Shown one piece after another: positions 1 through 6,673 of a DNA stretch of 7,672 bases. The notes under the pieces were generated by a model. That model worked only from the letters and a program-made list of their open reading frames with translations. It had not been told where the DNA came from and searched no databases. This DNA is from Mesotoga sp. (GTDB lineage Bacteria > Thermotogota > Thermotogae > Petrotogales > Kosmotogaceae). The stretch covers positions 1 to 7,672 of the forward strand of contig WOZY01000003.1 of assembly GCA_011620045.1 (NCBI GenBank), given 5' to 3'. Every line of letters starts with the position of its first letter. Position 1 is the stretch's first letter. The translations under genes and the position numbers were made by a program.

Positions 1-4
1 ACGT

Positions 5-1255
5 ATGAAGAAATTGCTTTTTACGCTGCTAATAGTTCTTTGCGCTGCGAGCCTTATGGCGCAGCTTGGACTCAGAACTCTTACCCCGGAACCAACGGAA
101 ACAGCAGATGCCACCGAAGCCGAAGTCAATTCTCCTGATTCAGAAGGACTTACTACTCTAACTTTGCGAACAGTTGATTCTCTATTAGTAAGTTTCAGAG
201 AGGGATGGAAAGCTCCTGATGACAGCACCTGGAAGGTCGAAGTGATAGGTTCTTCAGAGATAATGATACCTGAGGATTTCTCGATCTTTCAAGAAAAAAC
301 CGGTTTGAACTACGACGTTCAGATCTTTGACAAAGACGGAGTGCTGTTTGGTAGATTTTTCTTTTATCAGCTTGAATCTTACGTACGAGATGAGCTACTT
401 CAGGCAGTAGTGACTTCCTTGTACGGTGAAAACGCTTCGACCGAAAAGAGATACGAGGAGATTGCAGAGCTTGACAACGGGCTAGTCGTGTATCTAGCAT
501 CTCTCAAGGTAAATCCGGAAGTAGATTACCCATTTGTTATTGTGTATTATCCGGCAGAAGAGGTTGATATTACTAAGCCGGGCCCTGTTACAATGTTCGT
601 TTTCGAACCTACAAGCTATTCAGGCGGCGATCTTGAAAAAGCCAAGGAGATCATCGCTGGAATTGTGGGAAGCCATATTTCAATAGAAGAGGAGCCGGAA
701 GAAGATGTGGTCGTTGATTTCCTTACTCCTGAAGAAGGTCGACATACCGACCCATTCATCGTGATGCTCGATTCTCTTCTCAGTGAGGAGGAAGTGGAGA
801 TCTACGTCGACGACTGGATAGAAGTTGAAGGTGATTACTTTGGATTCATGATGCCACCTGAATTCTCTGTGCAGTTCTACCTTTCCGACTACTTCGAGGT
901 GGCTGATCTTGGTCTGCGAGGGACGATCGTAGGAAAGCTGTTTGTGGGTGAGTCGACTGATATACTGAGCACTGACGATGTACTTGACGGATATGTTTAC
1001 GAATATCTGAGTGGTTTTGGCGATTATGAGATAATCGACAGTTATTCGGGTTACGTTGATGGTGAATCTACAATAAGTGCCTTTGCTCTTGACTTTTCAG
1101 GGCAGCTGTGCTGGCTTGCTCTCTTCTCTGAATCCACTGATGCCGAGGTATTTGGTCCCGGAGAATACTTTGTACTCGTAGCTCTGGCCGATTCAGAGGA
1201 CGCCTTTACCTGGGCAGAGTGGTACACGGGAATCCTTGCAACTCTCGACTTCTAG
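5..1255 (+). CDS. Secreted acidic protein with two tandem copies of one domain, function unknown
   Basis: I do not recognise this 416-residue protein as a named family. It begins with a clear Sec signal peptide (lysines at 2-3, hydrophobic core 4-17, probable cleavage after Ala19). No lipobox is present, because Cys13 lacks a small residue before it. A Pro/Thr/Glu-rich linker (about 25-48) follows. Residues about 57-223 and 254-414 look like diverged copies of one alpha/beta domain. D-S-L-L at 58 and 256, Trp76/Trp271, I-P-E-D-F at 88 against M-P-P-E-F at 283, and L-F-G-R-F-F at 114 against I-V-G-K-L-F at 308 are all offset by about 194-198 residues. The mature protein is strongly acidic and should act outside the cytoplasmic membrane. 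The ATG at 5 is supported by the signal peptide, but its ribosome site lies outside the window. The gene ends just before a strong hairpin, so it is the last gene of its transcript. The coding call is secure; the function is unknown. Confidence 0.9.
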   Translation: MKKLLFTLLIVLCAASLMAQLGLRTLTPEPTETADATEAEVNSPDSEGLTTLTLRTVDSLLVSFREGWKAPDDSTWKVEVIGSSEIMIPEDFSIFQEKTGLNYDVQIFDKDGVLFGRFFFYQLESYVRDELLQAVVTSLYGENASTEKRYEEIAELDNGLVVYLASLKVNPEVDYPFVIVYYPAEEVDITKPGPVTMFVFEPTSYSGGDLEKAKEIIAGIVGSHISIEEEPEEDVVVDFLTPEEGRHTDPFIVMLDSLLSEEEVEIYVDDWIEVEGDYFGFMMPPEFSVQFYLSDYFEVADLGLRGTIVGKLFVGESTDILSTDDVLDGYVYEYLSGFGDYEIIDSYSGYVDGESTISAFALDFSGQLCWLALFSESTDAEVFGPGEYFVLVALADSEDAFTWAEWYTGILATLDF

Positions 1256-1284
1256 CTTTCGAATATTCTAGGATAGATGTTTCT

Positions 1285-1319
1285 CGGGGAGACGCTAACG
1301 CAAAAGAAGCGTCTCCTTG
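1285..1319 (+). terminator. Hairpin terminator after the duplicated-domain gene
   Basis: A perfect 9-bp stem pairs GGAGACGCT (1288-1296) with AGCGTCTCC (1308-1316) around an 11-nt loop. Two G-U pairs and one C-G pair extend it to 12 bp. The following + strand bases (TTGCTTCT) are only partly T-rich, and there is no T-run on the minus side. It lies between convergent genes ending at 1255 (+) and 1341 (-). It most likely terminates the + gene and may also slow read-through from the other side. Confidence 0.65.
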
Positions 1320-1340
1320 CTTCTGAAAGGAAATTACGCT

Positions 1341-1850
1341 TCATTTACCTGAATGGTCCTTGGTTACCCCTTCTTCAGTGTCAAATAGCCAGTGAAGGAA
1401 CTGAACAAGACCACTTCCCGCTGACTTAATTGCAGTCTTCAGAGCGTCAGCGGCTGTCTTGACATCTTCTTTGTACACAGCAATAGCTGAAGAGTTCTCT
1501 GTATTGCTTTCGAAGGACTCCAGTCTTTCCTTGAGTTCCGCGACCGTCGCTTTTTCCTCGCCAAGCTCTCTTTCTAGCCTCTGATTCTCTTCTTGAAGGC
1601 TGGCTATCTCATCTCGAAGTTCAGTAAGTTCTTCAGTAACGGAAGCATGCGTATCCTTGAGGATAACTGCTCTATGGGCAGCCTCAACAACTGTGAAGCC
1701 TTTGGAAGTATAGTCCGGCATTTTCTTCACAATCTGGATTACATCTTCGTTGACCTCATCGATAAGCCCTTCTTCAATCAAGACTTTCACATAATTTCTT
1801 ACTGTTTCATACTTGATTCCACTTGCCTCAGAGAGTTCTTTGAAATTCAC
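1341..1850 (-). CDS. Small HTH DNA-binding protein with coiled coil, probable regulator
   Basis: This 169-residue protein starts with a compact helix-turn-helix (about residues 2-24, core S-G-I-K-Y-E-T-V-R-N-Y). A short hydrophobic wing-like stretch (about 25-42) follows, resembling MerR-type or other winged-helix heads. Residues about 70-116 form a highly charged Glu/Lys/Leu coiled coil that would mediate dimerisation. A polar linker leads to a C-terminal amphipathic segment (about 128-157, with L-V-Q-F-L-H-W-L-F). The start is GTG at 1850, fixed by GGAGGG (1857-1862) six bases upstream; no ATG is available nearby. It is divergent from the secreted YD-repeat gene at 2008, so autoregulation or control of that gene is plausible but not shown. 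The head-plus-coiled-coil plan resembles chromosome-organising proteins such as RacA as well as transcription factors. I make no homology claim. DNA binding is likely; the target is unknown. Confidence 0.85.
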   Translation of the reverse strand: MNFKELSEASGIKYETVRNYVKVLIEEGLIDEVNEDVIQIVKKMPDYTSKGFTVVEAAHRAVILKDTHASVTEELTELRDEIASLQEENQRLERELGEEKATVAELKERLESFESNTENSSAIAVYKEDVKTAADALKTAIKSAGSGLVQFLHWLFDTEEGVTKDHSGK

Positions 1851-1889
1851 TGCAATCCCTCCAGCAAAAGCTTTTTCACTAACATATTC

Positions 1890-1898
1890 AGTATATCA
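1890..1898 (-). promoter_or_regulatory. Extended -10 promoter for the HTH gene
   Basis: On the minus strand this reads TGATATACT, an extended -10 (TGn plus TATACT, five of six to consensus). Transcription would start around 1883, giving a leader of about 33 nt before the GTG at 1850 and its GGAGGG site. No good -35 hexamer is visible, which is common for extended -10 promoters. Confidence 0.5.
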
Positions 1899-1966
1899 GA
1901 AGAAGGAACGGCTGAACTGATCTAGGTAGACCTTAGAGCATCATGGATGTCCGATTGCCGTGCTTT

Positions 1967-1975
1967 TGATATCAT
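1967..1975 (+). promoter_or_regulatory. Extended -10 promoter for the YD-repeat gene
   Basis: The + strand reads TGATATCAT, an extended -10 whose hexamer TATCAT matches five of six consensus bases. The expected transcription start is about 1982, which gives a 26-nt leader containing the AGGGG ribosome site. A weak -35-like ATGTCC lies 17 bp upstream at 1947-1952. It is divergent from the promoter at 1890-1898. Confidence 0.45.
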
Positions 1976-2007
1976 TGATAAAGTCGATAAGAAAGCGAGG
2001 GGATAGA

Positions 2008-2787
2008 ATGAGGAAAATGATAGTGATAGTCGTTCTGTTAGTGGTTTCATTAAGCGCGCTGGCAGCGGTCTTTATGGAAGAAGAACTTACCGCTCAGCAG
2101 TTTGGCTTCTCCGGAGAGGTACATAGTACCAAAATCGAGATTGTAAAATTGGGAGCCGAACTCATGGTTTCTGATCCAGAGATAATCACTTTCAATCGGG
2201 CCGGTTTTGTGATCTCCAGGGAAACTGAAGGAAGAAAAACTAAGTATACATACGATGATCTGGGAAGGTTAGTCAAAAAGGAATTCATTGATGAAGAAGG
2301 GTCTGTTTTCCAGAGAGTAGATATCTACTATGATGGAGATTTCTACGATGCCGTTTCCTTTGACGAATCAGGCATTGAACTGGAAAGAACTCGCTACTGG
2401 TATGATATCGATGAAAAAACCCTTGTCTTTTCAGTTTTGACGGAGACCGGAGTTTCGACCAACACTCTCTTCTTTGATGAAAATGGGAAAAAGCTTGAGA
2501 GCTATTCAGTAGTCAGGGAGAATATTCCTGAACTCGAAACAGATGTTTACATTGTTGTGGAAAGCAAGTTTTCCTATGATTCATATGGTTCGCTTAATGG
2601 CGAGAGGATGATCGTCAGAATCAGAAAAGAAGGTAAAGAGCAAGCGACGGAATATAGTAAGAGGGTAGATATTCTCTCTAGAGATGATAAAGGCAATCCA
2701 GTTCGGGAATTTCATAGAACAGAGTTTCTCGACGGTTCAAATCCTCCAGAAGAATTTATCTACTCAAGAGAGTTCACCTATTATTGA
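2008..2787 (+). CDS. Secreted protein with about five YD-like beta repeats, function unknown
   Basis: The 259-residue product has a Sec signal peptide (Arg2, Lys3, hydrophobic 4-20, likely cut after A-L-A-A at 20). The mature part contains about five units built on an aromatic-or-polar/Asp/Gly core followed by charged strands: Y-D-D-L-G-R-L (82-88), F-D-E-S-G (118-122), F-D-E-N-G-K-K-L (156-163), Y-D-S-Y-G-S-L (190-196) and D-D-K-G-N-P-V (226-232). This is the pattern of RHS/YD-type repeats, which form beta sheets in surface or secreted proteins. At this size it is a short beta protein, not an RHS toxin, and no toxin tip is present. I chose ATG 2008 because AGGGG (1998-2002) sits 5 nt upstream and the signal peptide begins there. 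An upstream in-frame GTG at 1960 would add 16 residues with no ribosome site. It probably lies in the periplasm or at the cell surface. The function is unknown. Confidence 0.88.
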   Translation: MRKMIVIVVLLVVSLSALAAVFMEEELTAQQFGFSGEVHSTKIEIVKLGAELMVSDPEIITFNRAGFVISRETEGRKTKYTYDDLGRLVKKEFIDEEGSVFQRVDIYYDGDFYDAVSFDESGIELERTRYWYDIDEKTLVFSVLTETGVSTNTLFFDENGKKLESYSVVRENIPELETDVYIVVESKFSYDSYGSLNGERMIVRIRKEGKEQATEYSKRVDILSRDDKGNPVREFHRTEFLDGSNPPEEFIYSREFTYY

Positions 2788-2800
2788 TTTATCAGTCAGC

Positions 2801-2814
2801 GTAACAACTGTTAC
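2801..2814 (+). promoter_or_regulatory. Palindromic operator upstream of the hcp remnant
   Basis: GTAACAACTGTTAC is a perfect inverted repeat with 6-bp arms around AC. Its size and form fit dimeric CRP/FNR-family regulators. Family members such as HcpR commonly control hcp in anaerobes, but I cannot check that this motif is theirs. If the TAATAT at 2838-2843 is the -10, the palindrome is centred near -42, the normal place for a class II activator. It may be a leftover of hcp control. Confidence 0.4.
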
Positions 2815-2837
2815 CGATAACGTGACGACCGTGACTG

Positions 2838-2843
2838 TAATAT
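2838..2843 (+). promoter_or_regulatory. Candidate -10 element for the hcp remnant
   Basis: TAATAT matches four of six -10 consensus bases, and no recognisable -35 precedes it. That is expected if transcription depended on an activator bound at 2801-2814. The implied start near 2850 leaves a leader of about 21 nt to the TTG at 2871. The evidence is weak and rests mainly on position. Confidence 0.25.
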
Positions 2844-2856
2844 CTTCATGTCGATA

Positions 2857-2862
2857 AAGGAG
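2857..2862 (+). promoter_or_regulatory. Ribosome binding site fixing the TTG start of the hcp remnant
   Basis: AAGGAG lies 8 nt before TTG 2871. Reading from this TTG gives M-F-C-F-Q-C-S-E-T, the expected Hcp N-terminus, so the site decides the original start. Confidence 0.65.
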
Positions 2863-2870
2863 CGAGTTGC

Positions 2871-3539
2871 TTGTTCTGTTTTCAGTGTTCCGAAACGATG
2901 AAGGGAACTGGTTGCACTGTCAAAGGTGTTTGTGGAAAAGAGCCAGATGTAGCGAATCTTCAGGATTAGCCAATATGGATTCTAAAGGGTATCTCATACT
3001 GGGGAGTCAGAGCTCGAGAAATCGTAGTAACAGACGTAGAGACAGGCCTTTATGTTGCGGAGGGCTTATTTACAACGATCACTAATGTCGATTTTGATTC
3101 AGAGAGCCTTGGAAAAAAGATTGACAGGGCGGTTGCGACGGACACGCCAGGAGAGACAGTACTACACGGACCTGGCCGAGAAGCTTCCGAAAGAGATGGT
3201 AATACTAACCGCAGGTTGCGCGAAGTACACGTATAACATGCCAGTGCAACGATTCATATTCGCTGGTTGTTGCCGCTCTGAAACTCAAGGTAGCTTTTGG
3301 CCTTGAAGATATCATTGATCTGCCAATCGAGTATGATATTGCCTGGTATGAGCAAAAGGCTGTGGCAGCACTTCTCGCACTCCTATACATGGGCGTAAAA
3401 GGCATTCGCCTGGGCCAGTGGTGCCAGCTTTCGTATCACCTAACGTCTTGAAGAACTTGTTGGTAATTTCGATATAAAGCCGATCAAGACCGTTGATGAG
3501 GATCTTCCCGCAATTATCGGTCAGGCAAAGTTGTTTTGA
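2871..3539 (+). pseudogene. hcp: Decayed hybrid cluster protein (hydroxylamine reductase) gene
   Basis: An intact Hcp is a cytoplasmic iron-sulfur enzyme linked to hydroxylamine/NO stress in anaerobes. Fragments of it lie in order across several frames. 2871-3128 holds the N-terminus with the cluster motif C-x2-C-x8-C-x5-C (Cys3, 6, 15, 21). It is broken by TAG at 2967-2969, after A-N-L-Q-D. 3131-3157 reads G-C-D-G-H-A-R-R-D. 3160-3237 reads Y-Y-T-D-L-A-E through G-C-A-K-Y. 3242-3415 reads Q-C-N-D-S-Y-S through W-Y-E-Q-K-A-V to R-L-G. 3415-3458 reads [10 protein letters not shown]. 3459-3539 is the tail, ending at TGA. Lesions are the nonsense codon, a large central deletion near 3129, a 2-base shift at 3158-3159, a deletion of about 47 bases at 3238-3241, and one-base losses near 3415 and 3458. 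About 220 residues remain, against roughly 430-550 in intact members. The last 26 bp overlap the 3' end of the convergent esterase gene. Identification is confident; no functional enzyme is possible. Confidence 0.9.
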
Positions 3540-4506
3540 AGAAGTGGACTACCTTCTCGGCAACTTCCAACATTGAAGGTCTCATTTCTCCTCCGTCGGG
3601 CACCAATCCGTGCCCGGCGTTTTCTACGATGATCAACTCCGCACTACATCCTTTTTCTAAGAGCGTTTCGAACAGTCGGACTGATTGATAGGGAGGTACA
3701 ACAGCATCTTTGTCTCCCTGAACTATAAGAAACGGAGGGGAATCATTTCTGACATATGAGATAGGACTAGCCTTCTTGAGGATATCTTCTTCGCTGCCGA
3801 AAATCAAATCGGCTAGCTCTTTCTCAATCCCTGTGAATAGCGCTTCAAGGTCGGTCGGGCCGAACAGATCAGCAACACAGATCAATTCTTCACTCTGATC
3901 AGAGAATTCATCACTTGAAAACAATCCTTTGTCGGCAGTTAGGGCAGCGAGAGATACTAGGTGTGCCCCCGCACTGGTGCCAAAGGCTCCGATTCTGCCT
4001 GGATCGATCATTAATTCTGAGGAGTGCTTTCTGACAAAACGGACAGCCGTCTTGACATCTATCACCTGGGAAGGGAACTTCCACTTCGGAGCAAGCCTGT
4101 AATCTACAGAAAAGACAATGAAGCCCGCTCTGATGAGTTCACTTACAATAACTACTCCGGGACCGCTTCTCTTATCGCCTGTAATCCAGGCGCCACCGTG
4201 AACATATAGTATGCCGGGTCTCGGGGTATCTATATCGTTGGGAGTGTAAATATCCATTGTAAGAGTCTCTCCGCCAGCACGGGAGTAGATGACATCTTCT
4301 TCGAATCTATAGTCAATTGCCGGTCTTCCGGAGGAATCAACTTCGAGATTCTTAAGATCGAAGCTTTTGCTGTTTCTCGAAGCCAGAAACAGCTGTTCCA
4401 CTAAATCGGCAAATGCCCTGATCTCCGAAAACGGTGGGCCAGCCAGACCAACAGAGCAGATCAGACAGAGAATTACAATTATCTGCGTCTTTCTGCTCGG
4501 ACTCAT
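3514..4506 (-). CDS. Exported alpha/beta-hydrolase carboxylesterase
   Basis: This 330-residue protein belongs to the alpha/beta-hydrolase fold, in the esterase/lipase group with an H-G-G-A-W oxyanion loop (103-107) and S-V-D-Y-R-L-A-P (133-140). The nucleophile is Ser178 in G-T-S-A-G, the acid is Asp267 in G-D-K-D-A-V-V-P, and the base is His299 in N-A-G-H-G-L. The triad is complete, so it should hydrolyse carboxylic esters, for example acyl or acetyl groups; the substrate is unknown. An N-terminal hydrophobic segment (about 8-22, after basic Arg5-Lys6) is a signal peptide with likely cleavage after G-L-A, placing the enzyme outside the cytoplasmic membrane. I prefer ATG 4506. An in-frame TTG at 4530 adds 8 residues, and the AGGGAG at 4521-4526 is too far (14 nt) from the ATG, so the start is not fully settled. 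The gene follows the coiled-coil gene by 37 bp on the same strand, probably in one transcript. Confidence 0.92.
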   Translation of the reverse strand: MSPSRKTQIIVILCLICSVGLAGPPFSEIRAFADLVEQLFLASRNSKSFDLKNLEVDSSGRPAIDYRFEEDVIYSRAGGETLTMDIYTPNDIDTPRPGILYVHGGAWITGDKRSGPGVVIVSELIRAGFIVFSVDYRLAPKWKFPSQVIDVKTAVRFVRKHSSELMIDPGRIGAFGTSAGAHLVSLAALTADKGLFSSDEFSDQSEELICVADLFGPTDLEALFTGIEKELADLIFGSEEDILKKASPISYVRNDSPPFLIVQGDKDAVVPPYQSVRLFETLLEKGCSAELIIVENAGHGLVPDGGEMRPSMLEVAEKVVHFFKTTLPDR

Positions 4507-4543
4507 TTTTCTGCAAACGTCTCCCTGCAACAGTTTCTCAAAT

Positions 4544-6658
4544 CTAAGGAAGGATATTTATTATTCCGAGAACAACTGCTGCCAGAGATGAAATCACTGC
4601 GACCGTCAACCAGATGTTGTTCGTCCTTCTCAGTGAAGCAATCTCTTGTGCCGATTCTTCTCTAGACTTATTCACAAGCTCTTCGGCGATAGCGTTAATT
4701 TCTTCTCTGGAAACAACTCTTGTCCCGAAGTCCTCGGAAAGCTTACTGAGATCTTCTTTGGCTTTCGCAAGTTCTTGCTCAGTTGCGGAGAGATCATCCT
4801 GAAGTCTTTTGATTGTCTTCATATTGCTGTCAATTGCAGCAACTGATCCGTCAAAGTTTCCCTTAATACTATCAAGGTCTACTGATACTGCTTCAAGAGA
4901 GTCTTGCAGAAGCCCGAACGAGAGATCCAGCTCTGTCAAAGAGCTCCTAAGTTCAGTGAGATCACTCTGAAGAATAGTTATTTCTTCCATGAACTCACCA
5001 CGCGTATCTTCAAAGGTTTCGATAGATACTCCTTCAGGAGGAATCGATTCTCTCAAAGTTATCAGATCTGCGTTAAACCTCACAAAACCTTTTGAAAGAC
5101 TGTCGGCAATTTCGCGCAATTCGAGTATCTCAGTCTCGATTTCATCCATGTTAATTGCTCCCGTTCCAAAGACGCCGACTTCAAGGTCCTCAACCTTTTC
5201 CACAAGGTCTGAAATGGTATTTTCGGCTGAGGAAAAGGTATCCCGAAGAGTGTCTATTCTGTCGGACAGATTTCTTGTCGTTGATTCGGAGGCAGACAAT
5301 CTTGCTCTGATCTCTTCTATATCAGACAGCGAACTCTCGGCTGCCAGTACTCTCGCTTCAACATCTGATAGTATTTCAGACATTGAACTTATTTTTTCCA
5401 TCTGAGAAAGTGCTGTCTCCGATACGTAGACCGAAAGCCCTTTCAGCTCTGAAGACACTCCTTCCAATAGCTCACTGTTGATCGTGATGTTCTCAATATT
5501 GCTCTCAACAGATTCTTCGACAATTACCAAACGCTCATTCAAAGAGTCAATTTTCTCGCTCAAGTCATTTCTGACTGAGACTACCTCATCCGATTGGACA
5601 CCAATGGATTTTCCGAGTTCTTCAAGTCTGTTTTCAGCCTCAGACAGGCCTTCACTTATTTCATCAATCTTCACCATGATTGACGAAATCTCGTCTGAAT
5701 CAGCTTGTTCACTTGCAGACTTCTCAAGCTCTGCCACTTGATTCTGAAGATCTTGTACTGATACTTGAAGCCGGCTCTGAGAAGCTGCCACTGTTTCAAT
5801 TCTTGAGATCTCGTCGCTCCAGTCTGCAAGAGATGAGTAAAGACGGTCGAGAGAATCGCTAAGCTCTTCAAACTCTATCCTTCGGACAGGATTGTCTACT
5901 ACTGCCTCTTCGAGTGCAGCAATTCTGTTCTCTATTGTAAACACGAACTCCTCAACATCAAAAGCGCCTTGATCTACCATTGCCTTATATTCAGCCAGTG
6001 CAACTTGAGTATCAAGGAATAGAGTGTTTAGCCTTTTGAATTGTAGATTCAATCCTTCAACATTGTCCTGTAAGAAGTCCAGTCTATCATTCAAGTCGGC
6101 TATGCGGACAACCAGAGTATCATACTCATCCGCGGCTTGCGAATCTGATGCCGAGATTGTTTCGTCGAGAGTCACCGGCGCCATCTCGACAAGTCTGCCG
6201 GGTTCAGTAGTTCTCACTCTCCATGGAAGCAGAATCTGTTGTATTCTAATGTCCATGAAATAGTCCTTTAATTGGGTTTCCGAGGTTAGGACAAGAACAC
6301 CGCCGGAAGGAAGAGAGAAAGGCACTTCCAAAGACGTGGACAAATCCTCGACTTTGTAGATTTTATGAGCGATCCTTTCGTTGCTTTCGGCATCGATGAT
6401 TACAACGCTATTCACTTCAATGTCCATGACTCTTGTAGATCGGACTATGAGTATCCCCAGCAGATTCTGGTTCTGCATCATTTTTACTTGTGAATCAGTA
6501 GCGGCATACGTCGGCACAAAACGCACATCAAAGCCAGCTCCTGAGAAAGATACGAAAGCCTCACTCCTTGATAAAAGGGTGTTCAACAGCTCATCGTACT
6601 CTTGGGCAAACGCCAAGAATGGTACAAGTACAATGATAATCAGAAGAACTTTCTTCAT
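4544..6658 (-). CDS. Envelope coiled-coil rod protein with C-terminal membrane anchor (Omp-alpha-like layout)
   Basis: The 704-residue product has four parts. A Sec signal peptide (Lys2-3, hydrophobic 4-18, cut after A-F-A) leads. A globular, beta-rich head spans about 20-165. A coiled coil of about 500 residues follows (178-675; repeated Leu/Ile/Val heptads with Asp, Glu and Ser, with breaks at D-N-P near 255, V-F-G-T-G near 496 and S-I-P-P near 538). The last part is one hydrophobic segment (683-702) preceded by Arg677-Arg678. If helical throughout, the rod would be around 70 nm. The layout recalls Omp-alpha of Thermotoga maritima, a periplasm-spanning rod holding the sheath-like outer membrane, but I see no SLH domain in the head, so it is not a plain homologue. 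ATG 6658 is fixed by AGGAGG (6666-6671) seven bases upstream and by the signal peptide; in-frame codons up to 6796 are leader. It is co-directional with the esterase gene downstream. A structural or tethering role is inferred. Confidence 0.9.
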   Translation of the reverse strand: MKKVLLIIIVLVPFLAFAQEYDELLNTLLSRSEAFVSFSGAGFDVRFVPTYAATDSQVKMMQNQNLLGILIVRSTRVMDIEVNSVVIIDAESNERIAHKIYKVEDLSTSLEVPFSLPSGGVLVLTSETQLKDYFMDIRIQQILLPWRVRTTEPGRLVEMAPVTLDETISASDSQAADEYDTLVVRIADLNDRLDFLQDNVEGLNLQFKRLNTLFLDTQVALAEYKAMVDQGAFDVEEFVFTIENRIAALEEAVVDNPVRRIEFEELSDSLDRLYSSLADWSDEISRIETVAASQSRLQVSVQDLQNQVAELEKSASEQADSDEISSIMVKIDEISEGLSEAENRLEELGKSIGVQSDEVVSVRNDLSEKIDSLNERLVIVEESVESNIENITINSELLEGVSSELKGLSVYVSETALSQMEKISSMSEILSDVEARVLAAESSLSDIEEIRARLSASESTTRNLSDRIDTLRDTFSSAENTISDLVEKVEDLEVGVFGTGAINMDEIETEILELREIADSLSKGFVRFNADLITLRESIPPEGVSIETFEDTRGEFMEEITILQSDLTELRSSLTELDLSFGLLQDSLEAVSVDLDSIKGNFDGSVAAIDSNMKTIKRLQDDLSATEQELAKAKEDLSKLSEDFGTRVVSREEINAIAEELVNKSREESAQEIASLRRTNNIWLTVAVISSLAAVVLGIINILP

Positions 6659-6673
6659 AAGCATACCTCCTGC

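Noticed and set aside
1960..2007. GTG at 1960 as start of the YD-repeat gene
   Set aside because: It has no ribosome site, overlaps the likely -10 element, and puts 16 extra residues before the signal peptide. ATG 2008 has AGGGG at 5 nt.
2789..2848. Val/Thr-rich reading (V-T-T-V-T-D-N-V-T-T-V-T) in the frame next to the end of the YD-repeat gene, with GTGAC words repeated every 9 bp
   Set aside because: It looks like a beta strand tail reachable by a frameshift, but it is only about 20 codons, has no start of its own, and overlaps the palindrome and promoter. Chance or operator half-sites explain it better.
2867..3306. Two short + strand open frames (2867-3085 and 3052-3306) as independent small genes
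   Set aside because: The Hcp-like residues switch among frames through this region. The first frame is mostly out of phase with the remnant, and the second only partly coincides with the fragment around G-C-A-K-Y. They are by-products of the pseudogene.
4989..5405. Long Ser-rich + strand open frame antisense to the coiled-coil gene
   Set aside because: Glu/Ser/Asp-rich coding on the minus strand leaves its complement stop-poor. There is no plausible start context, and the composition is that of a shadow. The same holds for 6381-6788, 5478-5741 and 195-500 (-).
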